A stretch of 47,147 nt of DNA from Gnetum montanum (GCA_015680685.1 MNCI01017890.1:1209547-1256693), one strand, 5' to 3'. Counted from the stretch's first letter, positions 1-10,769 are shown. Program-made: numbers and translations. The notes: generated by a model from the sequence alone, not told the origin.

Positions 1-589
1 GTGGTTTCATCGGAATGGTGGTGGCTTTTCGAAGTTGCATCCTTGCTACCCAAGTGGATGAGTTAACCAACTGCATTAATGCGAAGTCACTGGAAGTGGT
101 TGGTTTGAGGCTAGAGTTGGAGTGAGATTCGCCAAGTCACATTAATCATGTAACACACAAGGGGCTGTACACCACCTTGTTCTTGGGACTCCATTCCACT
201 TCTCTTCTTCCCATCTTTCTCTCCATTATTCACCTCATTGCCGGTTATATCATTGTATATACTTTAGCTGATGCGTTGTTTTCTTTTTGGTAAATTCTTC
301 CGGTTAAGACTTTAACTCTTGTTTCCAAAGGACATTCCCCGAGCCTACGGACTCTGTGAATGTGGGATTGTCAGGGCATTAAGGGCATGAGCCTGCTTTG
401 GGGAGGACCCACTGACATTCCTATTTGGAACTCCAGTTGACTTCTTTTCCTTAACGTTGTGCAATTAATTAACATTTTTGTTCATTCCCATCATGACATC
501 CTTTCTATCGAGGTCATCGTTGTTCCTTTTTACCTATCATTCCTGTCCCTTTTCTCTTTCCATTCTAACGCTACTGGAGGTTCGCGATT

Positions 590-602
590 AGTCATGGGGG
601 TA
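590..602 (+). repeat. upstream duplicate of the polypurine-tract motif
   Basis: AGTCATGGGGGTA occurs here and again at 1183-1195 immediately before the 3' LTR. The related minus-strand element also has both copies, at 18097-18108 (12 of the 13 bases) and 17540-17552. Confidence 0.7.
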
Positions 603-811
603 CGGGGCCTGATTTTTCGATTTTTATCCTAAGCCCCGGATTTTTTCGTTTTTCTTTCTAACCCCTATACCTTCGGTAGTCATCATCTATATTTTCCCAG
701 ATCCATATCAGCCATACCCCACCTTAGCCAGTGAGCCTAAACCGAAGCCAGGTATGCTTTACTTAATGATTCAATTACCCTTGCTAATATATGATTTTGT
801 TGTGTGTGCAT

Positions 812-1057
812 ATGGCAATCATACAACAACGGAATGGATCTGGAGCGGACCATTGGAATGGAGCAGCACTGAAGCAGCACGCAAGGTGTGGAATTGATAA
901 TGCGCTTACAGACGGACAACGAGAGGCGCAATCTAGGCGTTGGCAGCACCAAGACTCTTCTCTCTTCTTCTCTTCTATTCTCTTTCTCCTCTTTTCTCTC
1001 AGCTGCCGACTATGGCCTGATGTCATTGTAATAAGGTGTTCACCCATGTTGTCATGA
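812..1057 (+). CDS. small ORF (81 aa) before the 3' LTR, doubtful
   Basis: An ORF starting MAIIQQ lies in the tail of the Athila-like element, where some relatives carry an env-like gene. The same start (MAIIQQ) is present in the second copy on the minus strand near 17900, but that copy soon meets stops and shifts. The apparent hydrophobic C-terminal part (FFSSILFLLFSLS) is simply the translation of the polypyrimidine tract at 955-1000, so it is weak evidence for a membrane protein. No domain is recognised. It may be untranslated exon sequence. Confidence 0.2.
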   Translation: MAIIQQRNGSGADHWNGAALKQHARCGIDNALTDGQREAQSRRWQHQDSSLFFSSILFLLFSLSCRLWPDVIVIRCSPMLS

Positions 1058-1182
1058 ACACCAGTTTTTGTCAAGTCTTGTAATAAAGACCGTTCACGTG
1101 TCATCCCATTAGTTCCATCTTCCCTAATAATCCCATACCTACCTGATATTATTGTAAGGGACTCGAGGACGAGTTTTCATTC

Positions 1183-1195
1183 AGTCATGGGGGTA
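1183..1195 (+). promoter_or_regulatory. polypurine tract of Athila-like copy 1
   Basis: AGTCATGGGGGTA ends exactly where the LTR begins with TGATGAG. This is the position of the plus-strand DNA primer in LTR retrotransposons. The G run is short, but the identical motif abuts the 3' LTR of the second copy (17540-17552). Confidence 0.65.
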
Positions 1196-1221
1196 TGATG
1201 AGACGCGGTTTTCACTAGGCC

Positions 1222-1296
1222 GCGATATCGCGTACGCGATATCGCAGCCGACGCGATATCGCGTCTTCTCCTGCGATATCGCGTACGCGATATCGC
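1222..1296. promoter_or_regulatory. cluster of three GATATC-centred palindromes in U3
   Basis: Perfect palindromes lie at 1222-1245 (24 bp), 1250-1265 (16 bp) and 1273-1296 (24 bp). The two long ones share the same sequence: two GCGATATCGC blocks around GTAC. They end 17 bp before the TATA box, where enhancer or upstream promoter elements usually sit. The other two LTRs retain decayed versions (around 17490-17530 and 23273-23360). The regulatory role is inferred. Confidence 0.7.
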
Positions 1297-1312
1297 GTCG
1301 TGCCGCCATTTC

Positions 1313-1320
1313 TATAAATA
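1313..1320 (+). promoter_or_regulatory. TATA box of LTR copy 1
   Basis: TATAAATA sits just downstream of the palindromes and about 165 bp before AATAAA. Equivalent boxes on the minus strand lie at 17463-17470 (TATAAACA) and 23250-23257 (TATAAATA). Confidence 0.7.
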
Positions 1321-1485
1321 AGAGGCGGCACTCCCTTCATTTTCCAATCCTGGCTAGTGTAGCGAAGCTCTGGCAGATTGATCACTCCAGAGTTAGAATT
1401 TTCCCCATGTGCCCGCAGTAGGAGTCCTAGAGTGAATGGCTCTTTATTCGAGCAACTTGTAACCTGAACCCAAGTTGTGTACGGC

Positions 1486-1491
1486 AATAAA
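1486..1491 (+). terminator. poly(A) signal AATAAA in LTR copy 1
   Basis: AATAAA lies downstream of the TATA box, as expected near the R/U5 boundary. The second copy has an AATAAA at the equivalent place on the minus strand (near 17300). Confidence 0.5.
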
Positions 1492-1554
1492 GATGAACTT
1501 GTTTGGATAAACCTTGCAGTACATGGTTTTATTGCTTTCTGTCCTGCTTTCCTA

Positions 1555-1880
1555 GTGCGTTCAAGTACGACTTGATTACGAGCGTCTACGGACGTGTACG
1601 GCTAGTCAAGGAATCGGCTGCTTGACGCAGTGCATGAGTACGACTCAATTACGAGCATTGGACGCTTGGTAACCCAGTAGCGTATTCCAGGATTCTGCGC
1701 TTGGTAACTCCCGGGTCTGATGTGTACGGCTAGTTGAGGAATCGGCTGCTCATTGCTAGGCTAGATCGTGTGATAAGTACGACTTAGTTACGAGCACCCA
1801 CGGGTGTGTACGGCTGGCTAAGGAATCGGCTGCTTATCACACGTAGGCTAAATAGGTGCCTCAGTACGACCACTTCGAGC
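1555..1880 (+). repeat. imperfect tandem units in U5 of copy 1
   Basis: Two phrases alternate: one like GTACGACTTGATTACGAGC (starting near 1565, 1638, 1767 and a partial one near 1864) and one like TGTACGGCTAGTCAAGGAATC (near 1594, 1719 and 1805). The other two LTRs of the family have only one such unit, which explains most of the extra length. Confidence 0.7.
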
Positions 1881-2289
1881 ACTTGCGTTACGTGCAGCGA
1901 TCCCAGTAACGATTAGCGTTTGGTAAGCCGCAGTTGCATAGTTCAGGGTGTGTCCGGCAAGTGGGAACGGATGCTGACGCTAGTTAACTTAGACTTAGAT
2001 CTTAGTTAGAGTTAGTTTAGTTTTCTCAACCCTTCCTCCTGTTAGCATAGAAGAAAGCCGAAAATACCAAAAAAATCACATACCTCAGACTTGCTTAACC
2101 ATACACCGTGACACATACAAGCAAGCCTGGGAAGACAACGAATGATTAACCCCAAGTGTTTCTTGTGGCGTTAAGGCATTTAGTCTGCGGAGTTCGACCG
2201 GATCGCGCGTGCGACGCTCGTTTCGTATGGTTGAGTGTAGGGGTACCTCGCCACTCATCAACTAGAAATCTTTTGTTTGATTCATGATG

Positions 2290-3500
2290 AACTACATTTC
2301 TATAATGGCACTGCTTTGGAAGCATTGCTTGACATCACTCTTGAGTCCAAAAGTTGTGAAGTGTTCCATAGTAGACTCAATATGGACTATGCCTCAACAA
2401 TTATAGTGCTTACCAATAGACCACAAGTGCATTGCCCATGTTAGTCTAAAGGTTAGGAGTGTATGAAGTACATCTTAGAAAATGATATAAATGATAGGAC
2501 CAATAAAATTTATATAGATGCACAACCACAAAGAGCACTAGAAATTGCATAAGAGACATCATTCATCAAAAGAACTAAGACATGCCACTATACTATATAT
2601 ATCCAGCCTTATACCCCTTCTCTATAGATTAGAGATAGTGCTTAAGCTAAAGGTTGAACCCCTAGTAACCTACATATTCTTGTGATATAGCACATAAGGA
2701 ATCAAGATCATGTAGTTCTCCATAAGTGGATGATAGTTAAGATATCATGGAATTTGAGAGAATATTCATACTCTTTCTAGCCCTTGTTCTGAAAGGGAAA
2801 TAGCCTTTGAACCACTAACAAGACATACTCTTTATAATTTCATTAAGTCGATCTTGAAAAACATCTTATGTAAGTGATATCTCCTCAACTTTGTTGTAAT
2901 CATATTTCTTTCTTGAAACTATATCAGTTTACAATATGCATTTGTTATGAGTATATCTCTACTATAGCTTTAACTTGCTTCCTTTATTTTTTGAAAACTT
3001 CTACAAATTTTAGATAAAGTTTGATTTCTTCAAGGTCATCCTTTTGGGTAATTATGGATGATAATAGTACACCATGTTGAATGATTTTTTACCCATGCTT
3101 TTGCATGCAAAATTGTTGTATGTAAATACTACTACTTGCAATACCTCTTTCCCACTACTATTTCCTCACTATAAAGATGTCGTACAATATTTTATATGAT
3201 TTTTAACCACCTACTTAACCATCAGTTTCTAGATGATAGGCATTGCTAAATTTCATTGTATAACCTAGTTGTTACCATTAATTTAGTCCAAATGAATTCA
3301 TGAATTTTGTATATTGTCACAATATTCCTCTTGAAAATCCATGTAACTTTATAACTTCTTTAAGAAATAAATTTAGCACATTTTTGGAATCATGGTTATA
3401 TTGTAGAGACTAAAACTTGGCATTTTTGAACATATATCCACCACCATAATAATACAACCATTTCCTCTTATTATTTTAAGAATACTTGTGACTATTAAGT
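2290..3500 (-). pseudogene. decayed gypsy integrase fragment (relic 1)
   Basis: Reading the minus strand in shifting frames gives a Ty3/gypsy integrase core. Around 3470-3290 there are segments like YYYGGGYMFKNAKF, then NLFLKEVIKLHGF, which match the usual 'VVDRFSK..HF' and 'LF...V.LHG.P' stretches. Around 3240-3100 come SNAYHLETDG (compare 'TAYHPQTDGQ') and FTYNNFACKSMGKKSF (compare 'AYN.S.H.S.G.SPF'). Below about 3050 the similarity fades into a possible C-terminal tail. Stops and frameshifts are frequent. A second integrase fragment of the same kind lies at 11990-12235. Confidence 0.6.
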
Positions 3501-3589
3501 TTTGTGATGTTTAGATCATCATGTCTAAGGAAACTATAAACAAATTAATGACTCTTATGAGTAGAGAACATATTGCAATTTTAAAAAAC

Positions 3590-3973
3590 CATGAATGCTA
3601 CAATAGCCATGGTATTAAGTATTTAAGTTATACTCGAATAGCTAAATATATAAATAGTGATGGATTACACTATATTGTATTCCTCCATTTCTATTGTTTT
3701 ATATTACAAATAAATTAGAATCAACACATATATAGGTTAGGAGGGATATTCATGTCAATAGAATGAATAGACATGACAAGGGATTACAATTAACTAAGAG
3801 ATGAAAATAGAAAAATTACTTATAATAAACTTTAACTAACAAATAATACAACTCACAAGCATCATAGTAGTATTGCACACCATAAATGTGTATATAAATT
3901 TTCATGATTTTATACAATATAGAACTTCATTAGCATGTTAAATTTTCTAGAATATATCAAATCTTTAATATCA
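3590..3973. repeat. direct repeat A (about 380 bp), possible old LTR
   Basis: This block is repeated in the same orientation at 5758-6139 with clear but imperfect identity, for example the shared core TTACTTATAATAAACTTTAA. Both copies can be read as starting TG and ending CA, and the inside edge of copy A reads GTAAGGGG on the minus strand, like a short polypurine tract. No primer-binding site or target duplication was found, so LTR status is uncertain. Confidence 0.45.
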
Positions 3974-4501
3974 CCCCTTACGATTAAGATGGAAAATAAT
4001 GATGTGCTTTACTTTCTAAACACTAATTCATCACTTTCTTAAGTTAAGTGATAAAATATCACTTTATTACTATTCTTCACTACACTATATGAATTAGAGA
4101 TTCTTATTCATAGTCAAAAATTATGCAGTAATACTCTAAGATGAAATTCATTTAATATAATACATTTCATAATGAGCATTTTATGACCAAAGAAATCATA
4201 TCTCTAATTAGCAAAGTTATAAATTATAAGTATAATGTGACAGTGAGTATTTTTCCTTTTTTAAACTTATGGTATAAATTATTTTGGTTGTTTTAAACAA
4301 CTCTAAAATACAAAGGGAAATGACAAGAGATATTGGGGATAATTATCTTTTTCAAAATATATTATAACATAATCAAGTAATTAACCATTGAAAAGAAAAC
4401 ACGTTTGTCATGGAAAATGAAGGTAATCAACATCACCATTTAACATAGGAGGTATCATAGTTAAAATAGATACCAACAAGAGATTTAAATAACATGAATC
4501 A

Positions 4502-5479
4502 TTAGTTAACAAATGAGTCTATATTAGCATTCATTAAATTATCAAATATACTTGATGAAGATTCATCATTAAACTTTAGGATGAAATCTCTAACCATGCA
4601 TTCTTTAGGAACTACAATAGGTTTAGGAGATGATATAGGAATTTTCTTAGCTAATTCTTTCAATTCTAGCTTAGCATATTTGTTTTGTATCTCATTCTTT
4701 ACTTTATCATGTGTTATCAAACTTAATGGTGTGGTAGCTCATAACCTTTCTTAGAAATTGATATTAACACTTTCTTATAATGAGATATGAAATCATCATT
4801 AATGACATGTTTCTATAAAACTTTCACCATGACATCTAACTTCTTTCTTTCTTCATTAAAGGTCTTTAAGAGCTCCTTTTTTATTTAACAAGATCCTTCA
4901 TTTGGTGCTACACCATGTTTAGCTCTTCTTGGAGTTTAAAGATTTTATTCTACATTATTAATTTGTCTCACTCTAACTTCATAGTTATTACTATCAGTTC
5001 CTCCAACTTACAAGCTTCATCTCTAAATTGGAACTCATAGTACTTCTTGTTTGCTTTAGTGTTACTAATTCTTGAGATTGCATTTTAGCAAATTTTAGCA
5101 CATCTTTGATCTATTCCTTATACTTGGAAAAGGCTTTGACATACTTTTCCTTCTCTTGGTAGGGAGCTACTAAATCCTTATTCAGTGTCCCATTTTGTGC
5201 TAAAGTAGTATCAAACACTTGTTTATTATTTCTCAGCATGACACCATAATCCTTAACTTTAAAGTAACAATCCACTGTAGTGTAATTTGTAATTATTAAA
5301 TCATACAAAAGATCATTACTCATCATGATGGCATGAGTCTTTAAAAGCTTTTTGAGATCTTTATTTACCATCCCTCTAATTACTAATGAAAAGTCATCCT
5401 TACTAATATGTCCAAAAGCTTTCCATGTAGCTTGATTATAGAGTGTCTTTTCCATGGTGTTCTTCCCCTCAAATGCCAT
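4502..5479 (-). pseudogene. degenerate coding region of unknown function between the direct repeats
   Basis: Two open segments lie on the minus strand: 5479-5111 (122 aa, starting MAFEGKNTMEK) and 4720-4502 (72 aa, ending NANIDSFVN). The first reads open upstream of its ATG to about 5540, and coding-like sequence may reach about 5700. The composition is charged and protein-like, rich in K, D and N, with an apparent coiled-coil-like tail after 5111. No protease, RT or integrase motif is visible and the family is not recognised. Its place between direct repeats A and B suggests the internal region of a short, old retroelement, perhaps gag-like. This is a guess from position only. Confidence 0.3.
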
Positions 5480-5757
5480 GAAGAAATTAATGGTTACCTC
5501 TTGATGGATAACATTATTCTCAAAGCTACAATGTTATATTATGACATGCATTGTAAATGAAATTAGATAATTAGACTCTAATTTGCTCAACATTTTAGCC
5601 TAGCCAAGAATGGGTTGCCTTATTAATGGTAGCTCTATGATAGTTTGCTTAGTCTTTGAGAATACTTCCAAAAATAATTTGAAAACTAACTTTTTTTTTC
5701 CACCACTATGGTGACATCATTATTATTGGCATCCTTAAAAACTTTGAATTGCACAAT

Positions 5758-6139
5758 ATGAATGTTGCAATTGCTATAATATTAGGTATTCAAGTTATAC
5801 TTTAATAGTTAAATGTACAAACAAAGATGAATTACATTGTATTATATTCCTTCATTTTTATTGTTGTATATTAGAAATGAACCAAAATCAACATATATAT
5901 GGTTAGGAGGAACAGTCATGTTGGTAGAACAAATAGACATTATGAGTGGTTAAAATTAACTAAGAGATGTAAATAATAGAATTACTTATAATAAACTTTA
6001 ACTAACAAGTAATACAACTTACAAACATTGTAATAGTGTTGTATACCATGACGGTGTATACAAATGTTCATTGTGTTACATAATATACATCTTAATTAGC
6101 ATTTTAAGCTTGCTAGAATACATCAAATCTGTAATAGCA
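5758..6139. repeat. direct repeat B (about 380 bp), partner of repeat A
   Basis: Same orientation as the block at 3590-3973, with similar landmarks: the start TGAATG, a central TTACTTATAATAAACTTTAA, and an end near ATCAAATCTGTAATAGCA. The sequence between 6140 and 6467 is AT-rich and not recognised. Confidence 0.45.
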
Positions 6140-6472
6140 AAAAATTCCATGCTAATGCCCACTTATGACCTTTATATAATTAGAAACACTTCATAAATTC
6201 CTACATTACTAGCAACAAACTTGGCCTTCTTACGAATCAAGCATCTTTTCATGTATCTTTAAAATTGACTTTGCATACTTGAACTAACCAAGAATCTTCT
6301 TATTCTTTCAACTATGTTAGCTTGATGCATGCTAGATTTGATATTTTTAACATTGTTGAAAATTTTACCAAACATAGATCTAATCAATAGAGATAAATAT
6401 TCATTATTATGAAGAAAAAAGTATTAGACTATATTGTTTGTATACAAATCTTTGAATTTGGTAGCAACTTGA

Positions 6473-7593
6473 TGATGACTGAGAACTTAGAAGGGGGATG
6501 AATAAGTTCCCCAAATTGCAAGAAATACCTATTATTCAAAACACAAGAATTACATGGTTCCCCAACTTGGGTAGTCCACACTTGAAGGGTAGATTCCTTG
6601 CACACCTTTGGACTTTGTTTCTTCAAAATTTGGTTTAGAAAACACCACAACCTTTACAAAGTTTGAACTCTACTAAGAAGAGTTTCATCATTGTGACAAC
6701 TCTCAACCTCTCAAGATCCTAACAAGCTCAAGAGTGATTTAAAGGATCCCATAACTTGTACAAAATAGAGCTTTGCTTTGGAGTGTTTTGATGTATCAAA
6801 ATAACTAAATCCTACAAGATCCCAAAAATCTCTAAAAGGAGGCCTTCTCACAAGAAGCACATCAATGCCTTAGGGAAACAAGAAAAGAAAAAGAACCATA
6901 AGGAAAGAGTGCAACTCAATTTCCAAATTCCTTGTACAATGAAGCATAGTTCCACAACAAACCTAACAAATGATGTGAAAATTCAAGTACACAAGTACAA
7001 CAACATAAGATAGATGACGATAACATTGATGTTGATAATTATTTTACAATTACCAAGAGTTTGGAGTCTACTTATAGCCTCAGAGTTTTTAAAAATACCT
7101 TAGAATTCATGTAACAGCTATTGAACAACTAGTGTAGATCTCTCCTTTGAGATTGTGATGTCTTTTTGTATTCAACTTCAACTTTGGCAATAAGTCTCCT
7201 TTTAGAATGGGACATCTCTAGGGAGAAATCTCTAGGAAGACATATTCTTTCCAAAGGAGACATCTCTTGTTTCAAAAAGATGTCTTCCTGTGATTAACTT
7301 CTTCTTGGCCAAAACATATTTTGTTTCTTGGAGATGTCTTTGCAACTTTTGAGCTCTAGTTCTTGAGTATTTCTCTTGTTGATTTAGCTTCCTCTCAATC
7401 CTTTGAGCATCTTCATTTAGCTTTTAGTCTTTGTACTTGTCAATGCTCTCATTTTGCCTATGAAGTACCATGCTTCCTTGAGTCCTTATTTATGATGTGG
7501 ATTTCTTGTTCATGACTTGTAATCATCACATCCATAACAAACATTCTTTGTTCTCCATTTTTCTTAAGGTTTTGACATACCAAAAGGTCAAAA
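6473..7593 (-). repeat. 3' LTR of the copia-type element
   Basis: Matches 10770-11880 over its whole length with many substitutions. Examples are the phrase TTCCTTGCACACCTTTGGAC near 6595 and 10895, and the motif-rich zone at 7130-7330. In plus-strand reading it starts TGATGACTGAG and ends GGTCAAAA, where the 5' LTR has GGCCAACA. It carries several AGACATCTC-like motifs. Confidence 0.85.
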
Positions 7594-7607
7594 ATCTTCC
7601 CCTTTTT
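7594..7607 (-). promoter_or_regulatory. polypurine tract of the copia-type element
   Basis: On the minus strand the sequence AAAAAGGGGAAGAT lies directly before the 3' LTR. This is the expected place and composition of the plus-strand primer. Confidence 0.7.
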
Positions 7608-9079
7608 AGTGATGTCCAAAACTTAAGAAAATGGGTTAGTAGTCTCCTAGAGATCATTTAGTCATATATTTTCAATATAACTCATGTAATTAGTTTAAAT
7701 TTATCCATTATATTCCAAAGTATACTAAGTCATAGTTATTCATATGAATATAGCCATCAAATTCCAAAGTGTACTAACTCACAATCATTCAAGTCATTTT
7801 ACATCACATCATGCTAATATATTCACAAATGATAGCATAATCATATATTCAAAGGTGATAGCATTTTATTTGATAATCAAATACTCCAATAATATTCCAC
7901 TAATACCAAAATATATTCCCATTTTTAGACATCATCAAAAAGGAATGTAATAGAGCAATCAGATAGACCAAGAGAATGCATAATTTTCATCATCAATACG
8001 TAATAAGTACCATAGACATATCTAACACATAAGAGATATTAGGATTAGATTAGATTAAGAGATATGCAAGTTCTAGGTTCTTCACATTTTGAAAAACACT
8101 TTACATATAATATCCAGTCATTTTCAAACTTTCAAAATGAAAATTTGAGAACTTCTAAGAAGGATATAGTCATGATGCTATCATAGAGATACAAACATTT
8201 TCAAGCACAATTTGTAATATTTTTTGAGAGGGTTGTCAAAAAAAATTCCATTTAGGAGCTACCCTAAAGTTAATGATCCATAACCAATTCAAATATAACT
8301 AAGTCAAGCCTTTCAATTTATCTAGAATAGAAACTAAAGCAAAGGATGAGGTCTAAGTTTGACTATGTGAATTCATAAGCCAAAATAAACCAATAGCACA
8401 TGATTCTAAAATTACCCAATATTCTACTCTTTTTGAGGCAATAATTAATACTTAGTAATTTAATGGAAATCAAGTAAATACATACATATCTAGATTTCAA
8501 AAATCAATCAATTGCTCATAAGAGAGATCAAAGGAATACATATCATACTAATTATTTCAACAACTAGACATATCCTTAACAAATTTTTGTAAAGTAATTG
8601 ATGATCATTCTTAGGTAGAAGAAATTAGTATAAGATGAAAACATCTTTTATTTACCTTGCTAAGATTTATGTCTTGGAGAAAAATCTTCATAGACTTCCA
8701 AGAATCAATGCATTATAATAATCCATGAGGTTCAAGCTCCCCCTACATATGTGCTTATCTTACAATTTGATGTAGATAATCAGATGTAGATTTTTCTTTT
8801 AGGGAAATTTTTTTTAAAGAATATGTGAGCAATTTTATGGTTCAAGAGATAGCACAAAAGATGTCCATACAATTTTTTTTCCTATGAATAAAGATAAATG
8901 TCCTTATAAAAAAAGAAAGCATTTAAAAACTAATACAATTTCTAGCAAGCAAGGAAATAGAAACTTACCATAACTTACCTTGAAATTGAGATGCAAAAGA
9001 CTAATGAACTTTGAGATGAGGTCCTCTATCATGGAGTACTTCCTTACCTTTTAAATTTCTGTCACCAGTTCTTTTGCAT
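7608..9079. other. internal non-coding stretch of the copia-type element
   Basis: AT-rich sequence between the decayed gag and the polypurine tract. No copia integrase, RT or RNase H motif was found in any frame. Short open frames, such as that at 7744-7950 on the plus strand, look like chance. Confidence 0.5.
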
Positions 9080-10715
9080 GATGGCCAAGCTTGTTCATGT
9101 TCTTTATGATGACAGAATTTTTTTGATCACCTTCTATATCATTCATCTTTTTGAGGAATTTTTTAGTTTCCCACTCAACTTAATTTTCATTTGTTGCTTC
9201 CTGCAAAATATCCTTACTAGGAGCCTTTTGGCAAGACCAAGCATCAATGGTATTTTGATCAACATGAGGATAATCAAAGTTCTATTTACTTTAGTAATTT
9301 TTATAGATGAATAAAGTGTTCTCCTCATGAATGGGTTAGCAAACTTGATTATGCTTGAGTTGGAGCTTGTATCCTACTATGAGACTTTTTCAAAATCTTC
9401 ATTCCTAGGCAATTTTTCATGAACCTCTCGTTCTAGAAAATCTCTACATTCTTCATCTAAAGGAATTGGTTGTTGAATCTCAACCTTTATGTATGATATT
9501 TCTCCTTTTAATTTGGTGTGAATTGCATAAAATTTTCTATTCATTTATTTCTTTACCTTCTTAAGTAGACAATGTAGAATGATAATTTCTTCTTGTAATT
9601 CACTATACCTTTTGTCATACTTACCTCTTGGTTCATCAATAAATTGTAGTGAATTTTCATTTGTGAGTGCCATGCATATGAACTGAGAATATTTTTGTGG
9701 AGTCATTTACTTCTTCTTCACTTTTCTCATCATCATCCCATCTAGTGTAGAATTTGTTATTTTTCATTTCCATATTAGTCGTCTCTTTTCATTGCAACAT
9801 GCCATTGCTAAGACATTTAGACATCACATGGCCTCTTCCTTCACAAATGCAACATTCTATTGAAAAAGAATCAAAATTAGAATTTGATAAATTCTTACCT
9901 TTGTTCTTACCTTTAGATTTAGATTGATTAGATCATTGTTGATTGAAGATCTTTTCTTTTCTTGCAAGTGGTCGTTGGATTCTTTTTGAAAGAAGAGATT
10001 TCTCCTCTTTGCTACTTACATCTTTCTTAGTAGGTTCCTTTTCTTTGGAGGTTGATTTTAGGGCAATGGGCTTTTATTTTATTGCCCCTTTGCTTATGAG
10101 GTTTATTTCATAGGCAATAAGAGAACTTTGAAGCTCTTTGAATTTTAGAATTGAAAAATCTCTAATCTCCTCCATTGTTGTAACCTTAGGTCTAAATTTT
10201 GATTGGAGTGTTTGAATAATTTTTATTGTCACATCACTTTTAGGTAGGTCCTTGCATGTACCTCTAATTGCTACAACTAGATCATTAGCCCTAGAAAATT
10301 AGTCTTTTATCTTCTCACCTTCTCTCATTTTTGAGTTTGTCATACACAGTTTATAAGACCAAAATTTTGGATTATTTGTCTATGGATGTGCCTTCATATG
10401 TAGCTTCTAGGGTTTCCAAAAGTTTGTTAGTAGTTCTATAAGTAGATATCCTATTAAATTTAGATTTATTTAATGCAAAATAAAAATAATTTTTTCTTTG
10501 GAATTGTACATAAACTTATCTCTTTCTTCTAATGTCCACTTGCTTTATGGTTTGAGGACCTTTGTTACACTATCAATTAATGGTGTGTATCCTTTGAGAA
10601 TGAACTCGTAGATGTCAAACTCTATTGACTTGAAGAAGCCTTGCATCCTTGCCTTCTAGTAGGAAAAATCAAAACCATCAAATATAGGTGGCTTTGTGTA
10701 CGATGTCCCTTCCAT
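9080..10715 (-). pseudogene. copia-type gag with CCHC zinc knuckle (decayed)
   Basis: The likely start is the ATG at 10715, 36 bp inside the primer-binding site. It reads MEGTSYTKPPIFDGFDFSY, the usual 'PP.FDG.NFSYW' opening of copia Gag, but the Trp codon that should follow is TAG. The middle (about 10340-10100) fits the UBN2/Gag-polypeptide pattern, for example FSRANDLVVAIRGTC. At 9854-9813 a nucleocapsid knuckle CCICEGRGHVMSKC fits C-x2-C-x4-H-x4-C, with all four ligands kept. Downstream, to about 9080, is a lysine- and glutamate-rich tail broken by frameshifts; its open piece is 9328-9143. Several stops, many TAG or TAA, make it a pseudogene. No protease follows in frame. Confidence 0.75.
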
Positions 10716-10750
10716 AGTTCACTCATGAATGTTGATGTTGAGTATAAGAG

Positions 10751-10768
10751 TACCAAGCTCTGATACCA
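10751..10768 (-). promoter_or_regulatory. primer-binding site, initiator tRNA-Met
   Basis: On the minus strand TGGTATCAGAGCTTGGTA begins one base after the 5' LTR. It is a perfect 18-nt match to the primer site used by many plant copia and gypsy elements. Confidence 0.9.
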
Positions 10769-10769
10769 C

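Larger units (their letters stand above)
1..1195 (+). mobile_element. 3' internal tail of Athila-like LTR retrotransposon (copy 1)
   Basis: This stretch matches, in reverse orientation, the tail of the complete element at 16743-23368 (its 17540-18720 part). Shared landmarks include the block around 80-150, the phrase near 380-410, and the T/C-rich tract at 955-1002. It lies directly upstream of the 3' LTR that starts at 1196. It has no recognisable gag, RT or integrase. In related plant elements this region is a long untranslated tail or holds an env-like ORF. The rest of the element lies to the left of the window. Confidence 0.8.
1196..2260 (+). mobile_element. 3' LTR of Athila-like element, copy 1
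   Basis: The LTR begins TGATGAG and ends CTCATCA, the same ends as the LTRs at 16743-17539 and 22523-23368. At 1065 bp it is longer than those two (797 and 846 bp), mainly because of repeated units in its 3' half. U3 holds three CpG-rich palindromes, then a TATA box at 1313-1320; AATAAA follows at 1486-1491. The next five bases, ACTAG (2261-2265), are the expected target duplication, but its partner is outside the window. This copy keeps far more CpG than the other two, so it is probably younger. Confidence 0.88.

Noticed and set aside
955-1002. Transmembrane segment of an env-like protein
   Set aside because: The F/S/L-rich peptide follows from the polypyrimidine tract; the second copy does not keep the frame.
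784-1104. Minus-strand open frame of 106 codons rich in R, K and E
   Set aside because: The charged stretch is the reverse of a T/C-rich tract. The element is plus-strand here.
9143-9328. Independent 61-codon gene on the minus strand
   Set aside because: It continues the frame-shifted C-terminal tail of the copia-type gag.
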